Source: Caecitellus pseudoparvulus (Eukaryota > Bigyra: Bicosoecida). Taken from it: a DNA stretch of 64,000 bases. Positions 22,096 to 32,600 of the stretch are shown here, piece after piece. The stretch spans positions 1 to 64,000 of the forward strand of contig CBFFRQ010000088.1 of NCBI GenBank assembly GCA_965644315.1. Direction: 5' to 3'. The position numbers and the translations under genes were made by a program. Position 1 is the stretch's first letter; each line of letters begins with the position of its first letter. Below the pieces are notes generated by a model, which had not been told where the DNA came from, searched no databases, and saw only the letters and a list, made by a program, of their open reading frames with translations.

Positions 22096-23960
22096 TCATT
22101 GCTGCGCTCTCAGCAGTTCGTTGAGCTCAGCGTCCAAGGATGCACGCTTGGAGTGTTGCTTCGCAAATGCATGGGGCGCAGTTGGCGCGGTCTGGGGCGG
22201 CGGAGGAGCACTCCACACTGCCTCCGCAGGCGCAGGTTCACGTGGCGCGCCCCTACCCCAAGTGGTCGCACTGTGCGCTGGCTGCGGCTCGGCAATGGGG
22301 ACGCGAGCCGTGTCCACCTCTCGGAAGAACCGCAGCGAAATGGCGCGTTTCATGTGCAGCATCTGCTGCAGGCGATGGCCCAGCAGCAGCGCCACCTGCC
22401 GCAGCGCGTCCCCGGCATCGGCCACCTGCCGGGCTGCTTCAGGGGACAATCCGTCAAGGGAATCTTCCAGCTCTCGCCGATGGCGGGTTCTTGCAGCCTT
22501 ACTGCGTGCGCGGGGGGCGTGCCGCCGAACGCTGGGAGCGCTGGCAAGCTGCCTTGCCATGAATGCCGAGCCAGTCGCTGAAGTGGAGCCACTGCCGCGA
22601 CGGGAACTCGCCACGTCAGCCGCTGCAGCGGTTGACGGCAGGGAGGCGCGCATGCTCCAGTGAACGTAGGCAGTGCCCAGGTCCGCCGTGACGTGCACTC
22701 GAGAGACTTCCAGGGGCATGCCACCCGGCGCCAGGGCTGGCCACTTGCTGCACACTTCCCGAGAAGCCAGCAGGGACGAGAGGTGTGTGCTCACTGCAGC
22801 AGCCACCCGACGCTGGCGGCGAGAGAGCGGCTTGCCCCCCCTGCTCGTATCCCCCTGCAGGTCTCGCTGTGGCGCCATGATCTGCCTCCCCCACGAGAAC
22901 GCCTGGCCAGCCGCCCCCCCCTGCAGGGCATGGGCGTGGTGTTGCTCTGCCACCTGCCCTGCGCCGGCGTATCCGAAGGCTTGAAAGCGCTGTGATGGTT
23001 TCTGGGGTGCAGCGCTACTGGCAGGCTTGATGCGGGCATCCAGCACAGCCTGCTTGACCGCTGCCGCCGCTTTACGGGCCTTCCCTGGGCGCTTGAGCCC
23101 CCCTCTTGCTGCCACGACCTCCGACCAGCTGGCGAACCCCTCAGGCAGCAGGGCGGTCAGGCGCTCCTCCCGGCGCACCGCCGCTTCCACGCGGGCCAGC
23201 TGCTCCGGCGTCAGGTCCACACCGGGGGGCAGCGGGACAGGGGCTGTTGCCAGGGCCGCCACAGATTTGGCCTCTCCCGTCAGAGCATCTTCCACCTCTG
23301 GAGCGTCGGCGCCAGGGCCCTGCTCGTCATCTGACTCCATGGCGGCCCACTTGGCCATCTCAGCGTAGTCAGAGGGGCGCACGCCGTCAGGCACAGTGGC
23401 CAGCAGGGCCTCGTTCTGAGCGATGGACAGCCCACCCCCCAGCGCCGCCACCTCGTCTGGCGAAGCGTCCAGGAGGCTCGTCGCTCCAGACTGCCTGAAC
23501 TTGATGGATGGCATGAGGCTGTGTGCGTGCTGGGACTTGGCCAGGGCGTCCAGGGACTCTCCGTGCACAACGCCCCGTGCGCTGTCTTCATCATCGAACT
23601 CGACAGCGGACTCTATGACCTGCCCTACGGCTGCACGTCCGGGGATGTTGCTTGTCTTGTCCGGCACAGGTGCTCGCGTTGCTGCCACCAGACTACTGGG
23701 CCTGTGCAGGTGGCGAGTTGGAGCCGCGTGGTGATCAGGCAATCCGCCAGGCACGCAAACGCCTGATCACGCACTTGGGGGATTTTTCCTCGGACAAGCA
23801 GCGCGTTGTCTGTGCAAAGCGCATCGTTCGGGTGACAGAGCTATTCGATTTCCGCAGCAGGACGCCGCCCACGCACCGTATGCAAGAGCCCACGCAACGC
23901 CCGGTCAACACGCGCAGCGTGAGCGAAAAGGCATACGCGGGATCTGCTCAGCGCTGCCAT
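22096..23960 (-). CDS. RBFA: RbfA-domain protein, probably mitochondrial
   Basis: The long frame ends at 22096 and carries a split RbfA/KH-like domain: VSRVHVTADLGTAYVHWS and, about 100 residues later, LLGHRLQQMLHMKRAISLRF followed by an Asp. RbfA binds the small-subunit rRNA and helps late maturation; eukaryotic copies act in mitochondria or plastids. The frame has no ATG near its 5' end, so an upstream exon is required. A good candidate is 23960-23877, encoding MAALSRSRVCLFAHAARV, a classic mitochondrial presequence, followed by a GTGCGT donor. I could not fix the acceptor; a phase-0 choice just before VIESAVEFDDE would make a ~258-nt intron, long for this genome. The insertion within the RbfA fold is disordered and basic. 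Divergent from the RAP-domain gene. Confidence 0.65.
23848..23856 (+). promoter_or_regulatory. ATTTCCGCA element, RbfA side
   Basis: Exact copy inside the presumed first intron of the RbfA gene, antisense to it and pointing toward the RAP gene. It is preceded by CG, as in the copies at 24366, 48987 and 57310. Confidence 0.45.
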
Positions 23961-24314
23961 GCTTTGCCCTGAATCGACGGGTTCTTCGCAAGCGGCCAGC
24001 CCTGCCTCGAAAGTCCGCAGAGCTCCCCAGCACCGACTGCTGTCTCAGGTGCAGAAAGGATGCTTGCGCAATTACATCATGTCCACACTCTCAAGGAGGT
24101 TGTCAGATGCTGAGTTTGTGTTTTCCAGCGCCAAAGGCAGTGCCTTACGGGCACAGGGCCCCGGCATTCAGAGCAGTGCACCTTCAGGGTTTGGCTTGGC
24201 CAACGGGGTCTGTCCCGCAGCTGAGCCCTGCTCGGCTCTTCGATAGGGAAACCACACCTTTCACGAGCTGCTACAAGCTTTCCATATCCAGCTGGGCGCC
24301 TCAACCTGCTCTCC
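23961..24314. promoter_or_regulatory. Divergent promoter region, RbfA / RAP
   Basis: About 350 nt between the likely start codons of two mitochondrial-gene-expression proteins. ATTTCCGCA copies lie just outside each end (23848 and 24366). No other element was recognised. Confidence 0.4.
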
Positions 24315-27300
24315 ATGGCCGGCGCGCTGCGGCGTGCGGGCGCTTGGGCGCTGGCACAGCGTTCGATTTCCGCATACGCAGCGTCCGGTGCGCGCGCCCC
24401 AGCAGCACTGCTTGGCTGGCCCTGCATGAGACTTGAAGGCGGGCCAGCCTTGAATATTAGCCTTCCCCGAGCTCCCCGTGTGGCGCGCTTTTCGACGGAG
24501 CAGGCGCATGCTGCGTCGCCGTCAGACATGTTGTCCTCTGAGCGCAAGGTGTCCAAGCTCCGTGAGATGCAGGAGCGGGCAGCCGGCAACCTGGAAGGAT
24601 CTGCACGAGTGGGCCGCCCCGGTCAGCGCCGTATGTATCTGTTGTCCCAGCCTGGCGTCAGTGGCGAGGCCTTGGCGCAGGTGGTGGCCGCTGAGGGGCG
24701 CTTCTTCCAGCCTCCCGCGTTGGTGGCTCTGCTGCATCGCATGCACGGCGACGGGGGCGTGCAGGAGGCTCTCCTCGCCACATCTCAGCGGCGGGCTGAG
24801 TTCATGGACATGTTCCAGGCCACGCTGTCCCGGCCCAGTGGCCCCGCCTCGCCGCCCTTGGTGAGGGAAGACTGCTGGGATGAAGACACCTTTCGTTTCC
24901 TGAACTTCGCCACTGGGCGCTTACTGGATTCGCTGCAGGCGCCAGAGTGCAGCATCCGCCCCTCCGCTGCCAGTGAGCTGTCCAGGGAGCTCGCGTACGC
25001 CTTGGTGGAGGGGTGGACACGGCACCCAGCACTGCTGGCTGCTCAGGCGGCAGCTCGGCCTATTGGCCTGTTGCACGGCCTGAGGCAACTCACACCATGG
25101 TTGCACACTGGGGATGCCCAAGTGGCTCTGGACACCGTCTGCGCCGCACTCTTGCCGCTGTTGGACGCGCCGTCGGGGCAGCCGGAGCTGCTGCGGGAAG
25201 TGTTGATGCCGCTGGCTCTGGTGTGCCGCTTGCAGCCTTCAGCGCCGACGCTGCCGCGAGAAATGTCCAAGGCTGTGTTGCACCATCTTGGAGCATGCAC
25301 CAGTGGCCAGCAGAGCAAGTCGAGCGGTGTGGACGACTTGGCAGACCTGTCGAAGTTGCTGGTGCTGGCGAGCAAGTCGCACGGTGTGCAGGCGCACCAC
25401 ACTGCGCACATCGTGGCCGGCATCGTGGAGTGCCTGGGCCGTGTTCCATCCAAGCACGTCCGAAATGCCTTTCCTCTCGCCGTGGATGCGGTGTGGGCTG
25501 CAGCCCACCTTCACACCCACAGTCGACGCTGGGCAGGCGCAGGGGGGGTCCCACAACTGCAACCGCTGTTTCAAGCGTTCGACGCGTTCGTCCAGGGCGC
25601 TTTTCCTTCTGGGCGCCCGGTTGGACGCCGCTCTGCACCCTCAGCTGCGTTGCCGCACCACCTGCTGTTCGTGCGGGCGCTGTGGGCTCACGCACGAGTA
25701 GATCAACTGACGCCAGCCATCACGCGGTGGTTCCAGAGCTGGATGGGGGACCCAGGCTTGGCCTTGCACAGCTTGGACCCTGAGGACTTGGCTGTCGTGG
25801 CTTGGGCCCTGCGGCAGACGTCTGCCTTCGTCCCTGCCGCATGGAGGCAGTTGGAGAAGACTGCCGTGTCTGAGGAGGACGCTGTGGTGCCACTTGAGGA
25901 CTGGCCCTTCCCTGCCCTTTGCCTCTTCGCACACGCCCTGGCTGGCGCACACCAAGGCTCGCCCGGCACCTGGGCCCTCCTCATGCGTGTTCTTGCAGCC
26001 AGGCGCGGTGAGCTTGTGGACTCTCCTGCCTCCATCCCGCAGGTGCTGGAGACGTTCCACGCTCGGGGAGTGTACCCCCCTCGCCTGACGAAGGACATCC
26101 TTAGCACGGCACGGTTGGCGTTGACCAGTCTGACACCCTCTCAGCTGCTCAGGGTGCTGCAGTGCGCGGGTGCGTCAGGGCTTCCCGCCAAGCGCCTGTA
26201 CAAGCGAGGTGCCCGAATGCTGCACGCCGCCCTGCTGGCAGCGGCCGACTCGCCCACACCCGTGGATCGCTCCCAGCGTCGGGCATGGCGCGCTGCGGTG
26301 CAAGCCACGGTGCAGGCGTGGGAAGATGCCCCCCCTGCGTGCGAGCCCTGGTTTAACCGGGCAGCCGTTGGCCGGGACGTGCTGGGGCGTGGGGAGGGAG
26401 AGTCAGGGTCCGTCTCTGACTCCGACTCTGACATTTCGGACAGCGACAGTGACAGCCCTGAAGCGCAGGGCCTGCGGCGCACTTCCCTAGCCGCATCGCT
26501 ACCGGCAGCGTGGAGACCTGGGTGTCTCGCAGGCACCACTGCCATGGACCTGGTGCACCACCTGGCCACAGTGGACGTCCTGCCTTGGCGGGTCGTGGAG
26601 GCGGCAGGCGCGTGGCTGCTGGCTGCCTCCACCTCCCGTGATGCCAAAGGCTGGGCTGACGCTGAGCAGTGTTTGCGCCTGCTGGATGCCATGGTGCTGG
26701 GGCGGTACTGGTGCGGCCCGCTCGCCCACCTGCTGGCTGCACGGGCGGGCATCGGCATGCAGCGCCTGGAGCTGGCAGCCGCTCCTGAACCCGATGACAA
26801 CACACTGTACGGGGAGCTTGGCCTGCCCCATCCACCCCTTGCACTTGGCAAAGTGGCAGGGGAGGGTGCAGGCAGTGGACTGTCCGTGACAGCGTGGGCT
26901 TCTCTCCACCGCGTGAATTTGGCGTTGCAGCTGGGCCTGCCCGTAGACGACCCCCACCGGTCGTCCACACTGCATGCGTTGCCACTGCCAGCTCGCAATC
27001 GCGCTGGCGAGGTGAGTGTGGCTCTGCAGGGCCAGCGCCAGGGCGGCGTGCCCCACAACGCCGACTTGGGGCTGTCCCGGTACTTGGACTTGCGCGGACT
27101 GCCGTTGCCGTACTCGTCACACATTGAGGAAGCCACGGGCCTTTTCATGCACTTTGCATGGGATGAGCCAGTCAAGGCCGTCGTGTTCTTTGACCCGCCC
27201 ACGTCCTTCAACGTCGCCGCGGCGCGGCGAGGGTCTGTGCTAGTGACCGACCCCACCGCCCACCTCACCGACGCGCAGGCGCCACACTACAGTGGTGACG

Positions 27301-27794
27301 AAGACCAAGATAGCATGCTACACCCCGCGGCCTCCCCTGCTCTGGCGTTCACCGGTGCAACCCGCGCTGGTGCAGCGCAGCAACGGGCAGCCCTCTCTGC
27401 GGGCATTGGGTCCTCGTCGCCTGCTTCGTGGAGCAGCGGCGCCAGGCAGCTAGACTGGGACCCCCGTGCACGCCCCGTGTCCCCCTTTACGGGGGAGGTG
27501 TCTGTCGGTGACGCCAGCTCAGGGGGCAGTCGGGAGGTGAAGGTGAGCCGCCTCAGGCTCAAGCCGGCGGTGCTGCTGGAGCGGTACCTGCTCTCGGCTG
27601 CTGGCTGGCGTGTCATCTCCATCCCATTCACAGCGTGGAGTGATTTGTCCCCGGCTGACACGTGGCGCCTGGTGGCAGCGCGCGCCTCTGTGCCGGTGTG
27701 TGACGATGACAGTGCTGGGCGCATCCAAATGCCCCTGGAGCAGACACTGGACATGCAGTTGCTGCCCCTGCTGCAACCTCGGCGGCGTAAGTGA
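24315..27794 (+). CDS. RAP-domain (FASTK-like) mitochondrial RNA protein
   Basis: An intronless 1159-aa gene. The N-terminus is Arg/Ala/Ser-rich without acids (MAGALRRAGAWALAQRSISA), as in mitochondrial presequences, and ends in a plausible cleavage region near VARFSTEQ. The body is built of Leu/Ala-rich helical repeats, as in FASTK and octotricopeptide-type proteins. The C-terminus is a RAP domain: KAVVFFDPPTSFNV, then LLERYLLSAAGWRVISIPFT and WSDLSPADTW. Such proteins bind organellar transcripts and control their processing or stability. An acidic Ser/Asp tract (~residues 700-725) interrupts the repeats. A second in-frame Met at 24426 could serve as an alternative start. Converges on the deaminase-like gene with 42 nt between stops. 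Confidence 0.8.
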   Translation: MAGALRRAGAWALAQRSISAYAASGARAPAALLGWPCMRLEGGPALNISLPRAPRVARFSTEQAHAASPSDMLSSERKVSKLREMQERAAGNLEGSARVGRPGQRRMYLLSQPGVSGEALAQVVAAEGRFFQPPALVALLHRMHGDGGVQEALLATSQRRAEFMDMFQATLSRPSGPASPPLVREDCWDEDTFRFLNFATGRLLDSLQAPECSIRPSAASELSRELAYALVEGWTRHPALLAAQAAARPIGLLHGLRQLTPWLHTGDAQVALDTVCAALLPLLDAPSGQPELLREVLMPLALVCRLQPSAPTLPREMSKAVLHHLGACTSGQQSKSSGVDDLADLSKLLVLASKSHGVQAHHTAHIVAGIVECLGRVPSKHVRNAFPLAVDAVWAAAHLHTHSRRWAGAGGVPQLQPLFQAFDAFVQGAFPSGRPVGRRSAPSAALPHHLLFVRALWAHARVDQLTPAITRWFQSWMGDPGLALHSLDPEDLAVVAWALRQTSAFVPAAWRQLEKTAVSEEDAVVPLEDWPFPALCLFAHALAGAHQGSPGTWALLMRVLAARRGELVDSPASIPQVLETFHARGVYPPRLTKDILSTARLALTSLTPSQLLRVLQCAGASGLPAKRLYKRGARMLHAALLAAADSPTPVDRSQRRAWRAAVQATVQAWEDAPPACEPWFNRAAVGRDVLGRGEGESGSVSDSDSDISDSDSDSPEAQGLRRTSLAASLPAAWRPGCLAGTTAMDLVHHLATVDVLPWRVVEAAGAWLLAASTSRDAKGWADAEQCLRLLDAMVLGRYWCGPLAHLLAARAGIGMQRLELAAAPEPDDNTLYGELGLPHPPLALGKVAGEGAGSGLSVTAWASLHRVNLALQLGLPVDDPHRSSTLHALPLPARNRAGEVSVALQGQRQGGVPHNADLGLSRYLDLRGLPLPYSSHIEEATGLFMHFAWDEPVKAVVFFDPPTSFNVAAARRGSVLVTDPTAHLTDAQAPHYSGDEDQDSMLHPAASPALAFTGATRAGAAQQRAALSAGIGSSSPASWSSGARQLDWDPRARPVSPFTGEVSVGDASSGGSREVKVSRLRLKPAVLLERYLLSAAGWRVISIPFTAWSDLSPADTWRLVAARASVPVCDDDSAGRIQMPLEQTLDMQLLPLLQPRRRK
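24366..24374 (+). promoter_or_regulatory. ATTTCCGCA element in RAP codons 18-20
   Basis: Exact sense copy starting 51 nt after the A of ATG 24315 and read as Ile-Ser-Ala. ORC5 has the same element at the same offset and reading. Confidence 0.45.
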
Positions 27795-27836
27795 AGCAGC
27801 GCCTGTCGCAGTGCATTCCTTGTATGTGTGGGGGGC

Positions 27837-29551
27837 TCAGTCCACAGTGCGCACGAAGGCAGTGCTGCAGCTGGTGTCTGTGAACGTCACGATCTTGAAC
27901 TCGGGGTTCACTTCGGCGATTTTCTTCAACCACTCACTGCAGGACCCACAGGGGGGCAGTGGATTCAGCCGTACTTCCCCTACGTCCTCCCGCACGAAGG
28001 AGCTCTCGGAGTTGGGGGAGGGCGGGCCCTCTTGGTGTGTGCTGGGCGCCCCCAGCATGCTGCTCAGGGACACCGTGCGCACTAGGGGCGGGACGCTGAA
28101 CTTAGGGGATCCAGGCGCTGCAGTGGGGGAGCTACTTCGCGCTCGCTTCGGCGACTTTTCCACGAGTGGGCCGGCAGCAGCGCTCGCATCGGCAGGCTTG
28201 GGGCGCTTGTGCCCGCCCACCGGCAAGCGTGCCGGGCCGGCGGGGACAGGCGGCGCCAGCGCGACGCTGAGCACCGCCACCGCCTTCATGTGTTCACGGC
28301 GCAAGGCAGGGTCCCTGGCCAGTGCCTGGCCGATCGCACAGCGCTCCGCACACAAGCTGCCAGTGGGCATGCTGACTTCCATGTTCACGCCGCAGTACGT
28401 GACAGCCGAAGAGTTTGGCCTTTGCACGAGCAGGACGCTCAGCACCGGCTTCTTGCTCTTGCGCAGCCAGAATGCACTCATCTCATGCTCGCTCTGTGCC
28501 GTGGCGTGCAGGAACCTGTCCCTGTGGTGCTGCATGGCCGCCACCACCTGGCGCTCCATGGGGGGGAGTGTGTGCACGGCACGGGGCGGGGACAGGTTCA
28601 CCGTGTCGAAGTTGTGGTAGTCCACGTCCTCCAGACACACCGTAGAGCTGTGCCAGAACGCCTTCAGCTCGTACATGTGCAGGAAGTCGGGCTTGTAGCG
28701 GCGGAGAGCGGTGGAGATGGCAGCCACTCTTGCCGGCGCGCCGTCTGTCAGGGACTGTGTCACCTGCATGCGCTCGTGCCACGCTTCACGGTAGTGCTGC
28801 ACCAGAACCTGGCGCTCAGCGTCCAGTTTCGGCAGCAGGACGTCACGCGTGAACGCGACGTTGTCGTCAAAGCGAAAAATACCCACGGAGGAGGGCAGCT
28901 GCACCACCTCCACGGTCGGGTGCACCATGCGGATGAAGGACTCCATGAGCCGAGCCACACACTCTGTAGAGTTTCCTGCCACATCATGGCACTGTTCCCG
29001 TGGGATGCCGGAACCAGAGATGAGGTACACACAGTGCCGGCCTGCTCGCTGGGAGGCGTGGTTCAGCCACTTGGGCAGCAGCACGGCAATGAGGGGGAAG
29101 AACACCCCCAGCGCGACTGGTTGTGTACCGTCCTGCTTCAAGTCACTGTGTCGAAGCTTGAAGTTTTCCCACTTCCCCACGCCGGCGCCTGGGGCTGCAG
29201 TGGCGCGGTGCTCTGTTGCGCTGGGCGACTTGCGGAAATTGGACGAGACCATCAGCGCAACTCACCTCCAAGACTGAGCCCCACAGGGACTTCCTGGTCT
29301 GCTGACCCGGAAACTGGCGCCATGATGGCAGAAATGCTGCTGGTTTCCTGCACCAAGTACTGCTCTATCGCCACTGCTGTCTGGTGATACGCCGCAAACA
29401 CTGGCTTGATGAAGGGACTGCTGGAGCTCTGGCTCTCCCCTGCGCTCGGCGCAGCCACTGACAGCAAGAAATCAGCGTGGGACACATTGTGGACGAGGAC
29501 GTTGAAGTGTCCTGGCGCACTTCCAGCTTCGTCTTCGGTTGAGGAAGCCAT
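27837..29551 (-). CDS. Cytidine-deaminase-fold protein
   Basis: Two exons: 29551-29266 and 29188-27837, 77-nt intron, phase 1; 545 aa. The start ATG 29551 (MASSTEDEAGSA) is in good context. The C-terminal third has the zinc-dependent deaminase signature: YCGVNMEVSMPTGSLCAERC supplies Cys and the catalytic Glu, and LPPCGSCSEW the other two Cys. About 90 residues, basic and Ser/Pro-rich (KRPKPADAS, KSPKRARSSS), are inserted between the two halves of the site. The N-terminal ~300 residues contain a Rossmann-like segment (HCVYLISGSGIP, VEVVQLPSSVGIFRF) seen with deaminase domains in some protists. Free cytidine or deoxycytidine is a plausible substrate, but RNA or another base cannot be excluded. 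The gene lies 111 nt upstream of the formin stop. Confidence 0.7.
29231..29239 (-). promoter_or_regulatory. ATTTCCGCA element, deaminase intron 1
   Basis: Exact sense copy inside the only intron (29189-29265) of the deaminase-like gene, 27 nt after the donor. Confidence 0.45.
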
Positions 29552-29662
29552 GGTGTGGCTCTCCGCCCACTTGGCTGTGCTGGGCTGGCAGCGGGTGCAT
29601 TGCTCAGCCCCGGGAGAGGGGCAGCAGCTTTCCCGCCATGGGCGAGGGCCATGGAGCAAAGA

Positions 29663-32600
29663 CTAGTGTGGGATTCTTGGAGCCATGGTGTGTCGCCTCT
29701 GCTTGCGCGAGGAGGGCTTGGGCTTGGAAGGGGGTGGAGGCTTCGCCGCGTCAGAAGGCTCCGCCGCCTCAGCGGCCTCCATGCGAGCCAACCGCAGCTT
29801 CACCTGGGCAACAAACGCATGGAGAGTGCTGAACGTGGCTTCTGGCGCTGTTGGGCTGCCATCAGCCAGGTAGGCTGCCATTTCAGCGCTGCCGTTCTCC
29901 ACAGTGGCAGCCTGCTGTGCCAAACTGCCCATCATGCGCTGCGCGCCACCGACGAACCGATACAGCGGCGAGCGAAACATGGACGAGAGCTCATCGCTCT
30001 CATCTGCGCTGTCAGAGTCTCCAACGTCGCCCGCCCCTCCGAAGACGCCTGCTTCGCCTGCTGCCACCCGCTCACGCATCTCCCGCAGCAAGCCCTCAGT
30101 CGCGCTGAGGCCCGCCCGCAGCTGGGCCATGTCCCCCAGCACTCCATCTAGGGGCACGCGGACGGCTGGCTCAACTGCAACAAGGTCCTCCGTGAACGCC
30201 AGCACCTCAGGGGCGGCCGTCTTCAGTCGCTGCAGCAGGAACGTCAGCGCTGTCTCCTTGCTGTCAAACGCCTTGGCAGCGTCCAGCTTGATGAGGGAGG
30301 TCAAGGAGAAGGCATGGGTGGCCCTGGCAGCGCCCTGCACTTCGGAGGGCGTCCCCCACACGCCATTCATCTTGTTCCCCAGGGCCAGCACAGCTGCTAG
30401 CAGCTGCTTGAGTCTGGAGGACGAAACCACTGCGTCCAGGGCAGCGGCGATGGTGCGCAGGCGGCCGGAGATGTCGCTGACGGCAGCGTAGAACCTGCCT
30501 GCGAAGGTCAGCGCGTCCAGACGCGCCTGCAGGGCGGGGATGGGGGCCAGGGCCAGGCAAAACTGCTCAGGGGGCGCCAGGCGACTACGGTCCCCGGTGA
30601 ACGCCGCCACGGTGGCCAGTTCGTCCTTAGTGGGCAGTACCTTGGCCAAGGACTGCAGCTCAGACAGGGTGAGGGGCCGGAACTCAGCATCAGCACAAAC
30701 CCCGCCGTCGCTGTCGCTCGGCAATGCAGTGGGGGGCAGTTGCAGGGACTGCAGGACATGGGCGATGTGGTGAGGGGGCAGCTTGAGCTTGGACAGCGCG
30801 ATGCCAACGTTCATGGCTTTCTTCGAATCCAGCAGGGTGATAACCTTGGGGGTGGCACTGGAGCCCGCGCTAGCCTTTTTCTTCCTCTCAGAAGGCTGCT
30901 TTGCGGTGATCTTTTTCAGGAACAGGGTGGCAAAGTCATCCTCTGGCAACCACACAGCCCCCGCTGGCGCCTTGCCGCCGCTGGCAGTTGCCAGGGCTGC
31001 AGCGAGGGGGTGCGCTGGCCGTGATGGGGCACTGGAAGCGCTGCGGATAGCAGCCCCAAGCAGCGTGCAGGGTGCCTCCTCATCCCCAGCCTCCAGGGCG
31101 ACAACCGCAGACGGCTTCACCACCAGCCGTGCGTCGGCGTCGGCGACGTCTTCAAAGGCTGGCGCAGACTCCGTACCCAGCACAGCTTCCAGTAGTTCTG
31201 GTGTCACCGCCCCAAACACGTCACACCACACTGTGTTCGCAAGGGCTTGCAGGGCAGCAGGGCCCTTGCCAGTGGTGTCGCCTTCCAACGTGTCAAAGTG
31301 AAATCGCCGCCGCTGCACGTCGCTGCGCTTGGGCCGCTTGGGTTTGGCCTTCCCAGCGGCCGTGTTCTTCTTTCCTGCGCCAGGTGCTGCAGCCAGCTCT
31401 GCTGGCAGCGGCTTCTCAGGGTCACACTCCAGAACTTGCTCGGGTGAGACGCTCGGCTTGCAGCCTGGCAGGGTTCCGAGGCTGTCACCCAATTCTGCAC
31501 CCATCTTGAGAGCGGCGGCTGGGCGCGGCACGCCCACCTTTAGCATGCGAAAGAACTTGCCGAAATCGGGGTGCTCCTTCAGAATGGGGCCTGCGGCAGG
31601 CCCTTCACCAGGAGCAAGCGGCGCCTTGTCCGTCGGGTCCTTGTCCAGAATCCACGCAAACTGCTCCAAGCCATCCTGCATCATCTTCTGTGCGGCTGCA
31701 GTCTTGGGCAAGCCCACCTTGAGCATCTTGAAGTACTTTGACCACAAAGGGTGCTCCTCGAGACTGTGCTTGCTGCAAGTGTCCGTGCTGCTCGTGCTTG
31801 CTGCCGGTGGCTCCGCCACAGAAGGCTTGGGCGAGCCCGGCTCACCCGCCTGCGGCCCACGTTTCGCGAGCATAGCCATCAAGTTGCCATGAGCTGACTC
31901 GTCTCCACCTCCAAACTTGAGCTTCTTCTTGACTCCCTTGGGTTTGCTGCCGCCGTCCCCGCCCCCGCCACGCTTGGACAGCATGTCAGACAGCGCGGAC
32001 TTAGCAGCAGCCTTGCTGCCGCCGTCCCCGCCCCCGCCACGCTTGGACAGCATGTCAGACAGCGCGGACTTAGCAGCAGCCTTGCTGCCACCGTCCCCGC
32101 CCCCGCCACGCTTGGACAGCATGTCAGACAGCGCGGACTTGGCAGCAGCCTTGCTGCCGCCGTCCCCGCCCCCGCCACGCTTGGACAGCATGTCAGACAG
32201 TGCGGACTTGGCAGCAGCCTTGCTGCCGCCGTCCCCGCCCCCGCCACGCTTGGACAGCATGTCAGACAGCGCGGACTTGGCAGCAGCCTTGCTGCCGCCG
32301 TCCCCGCCCCCGCCACGCTTGGACAGCATGTCAGACAGTGCGGACTTGGCAGCAGCCTTGCTGCCGCCGTCCCCGCCCCCGCCACGCTTGGACAGCATGT
32401 CAGACAGTGCGGACTTGGCAGCAGCCTTGCTGCCGCCGCCCCCGCCTCCTCCACGCTTGGACAGCATGTCAGACAGCGCGGACTTGGCAGCAGCCTTGCT
32501 GCCGCCGTCCTCGTCCCCACCCTCGTTCGTGCTGCCTTCGCTCACACTTTCGACTCCTGTACCAGCGGGTGAACGTGCACCACTCACTGTGTGCTTGGTA

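Noticed and set aside
23880-23972. Plus-strand ATG just downstream of the element at 23848
   Set aside because: The short frame is Pro/Arg-rich, ends quickly and overlaps the better mitochondrial-presequence exon on the minus strand.
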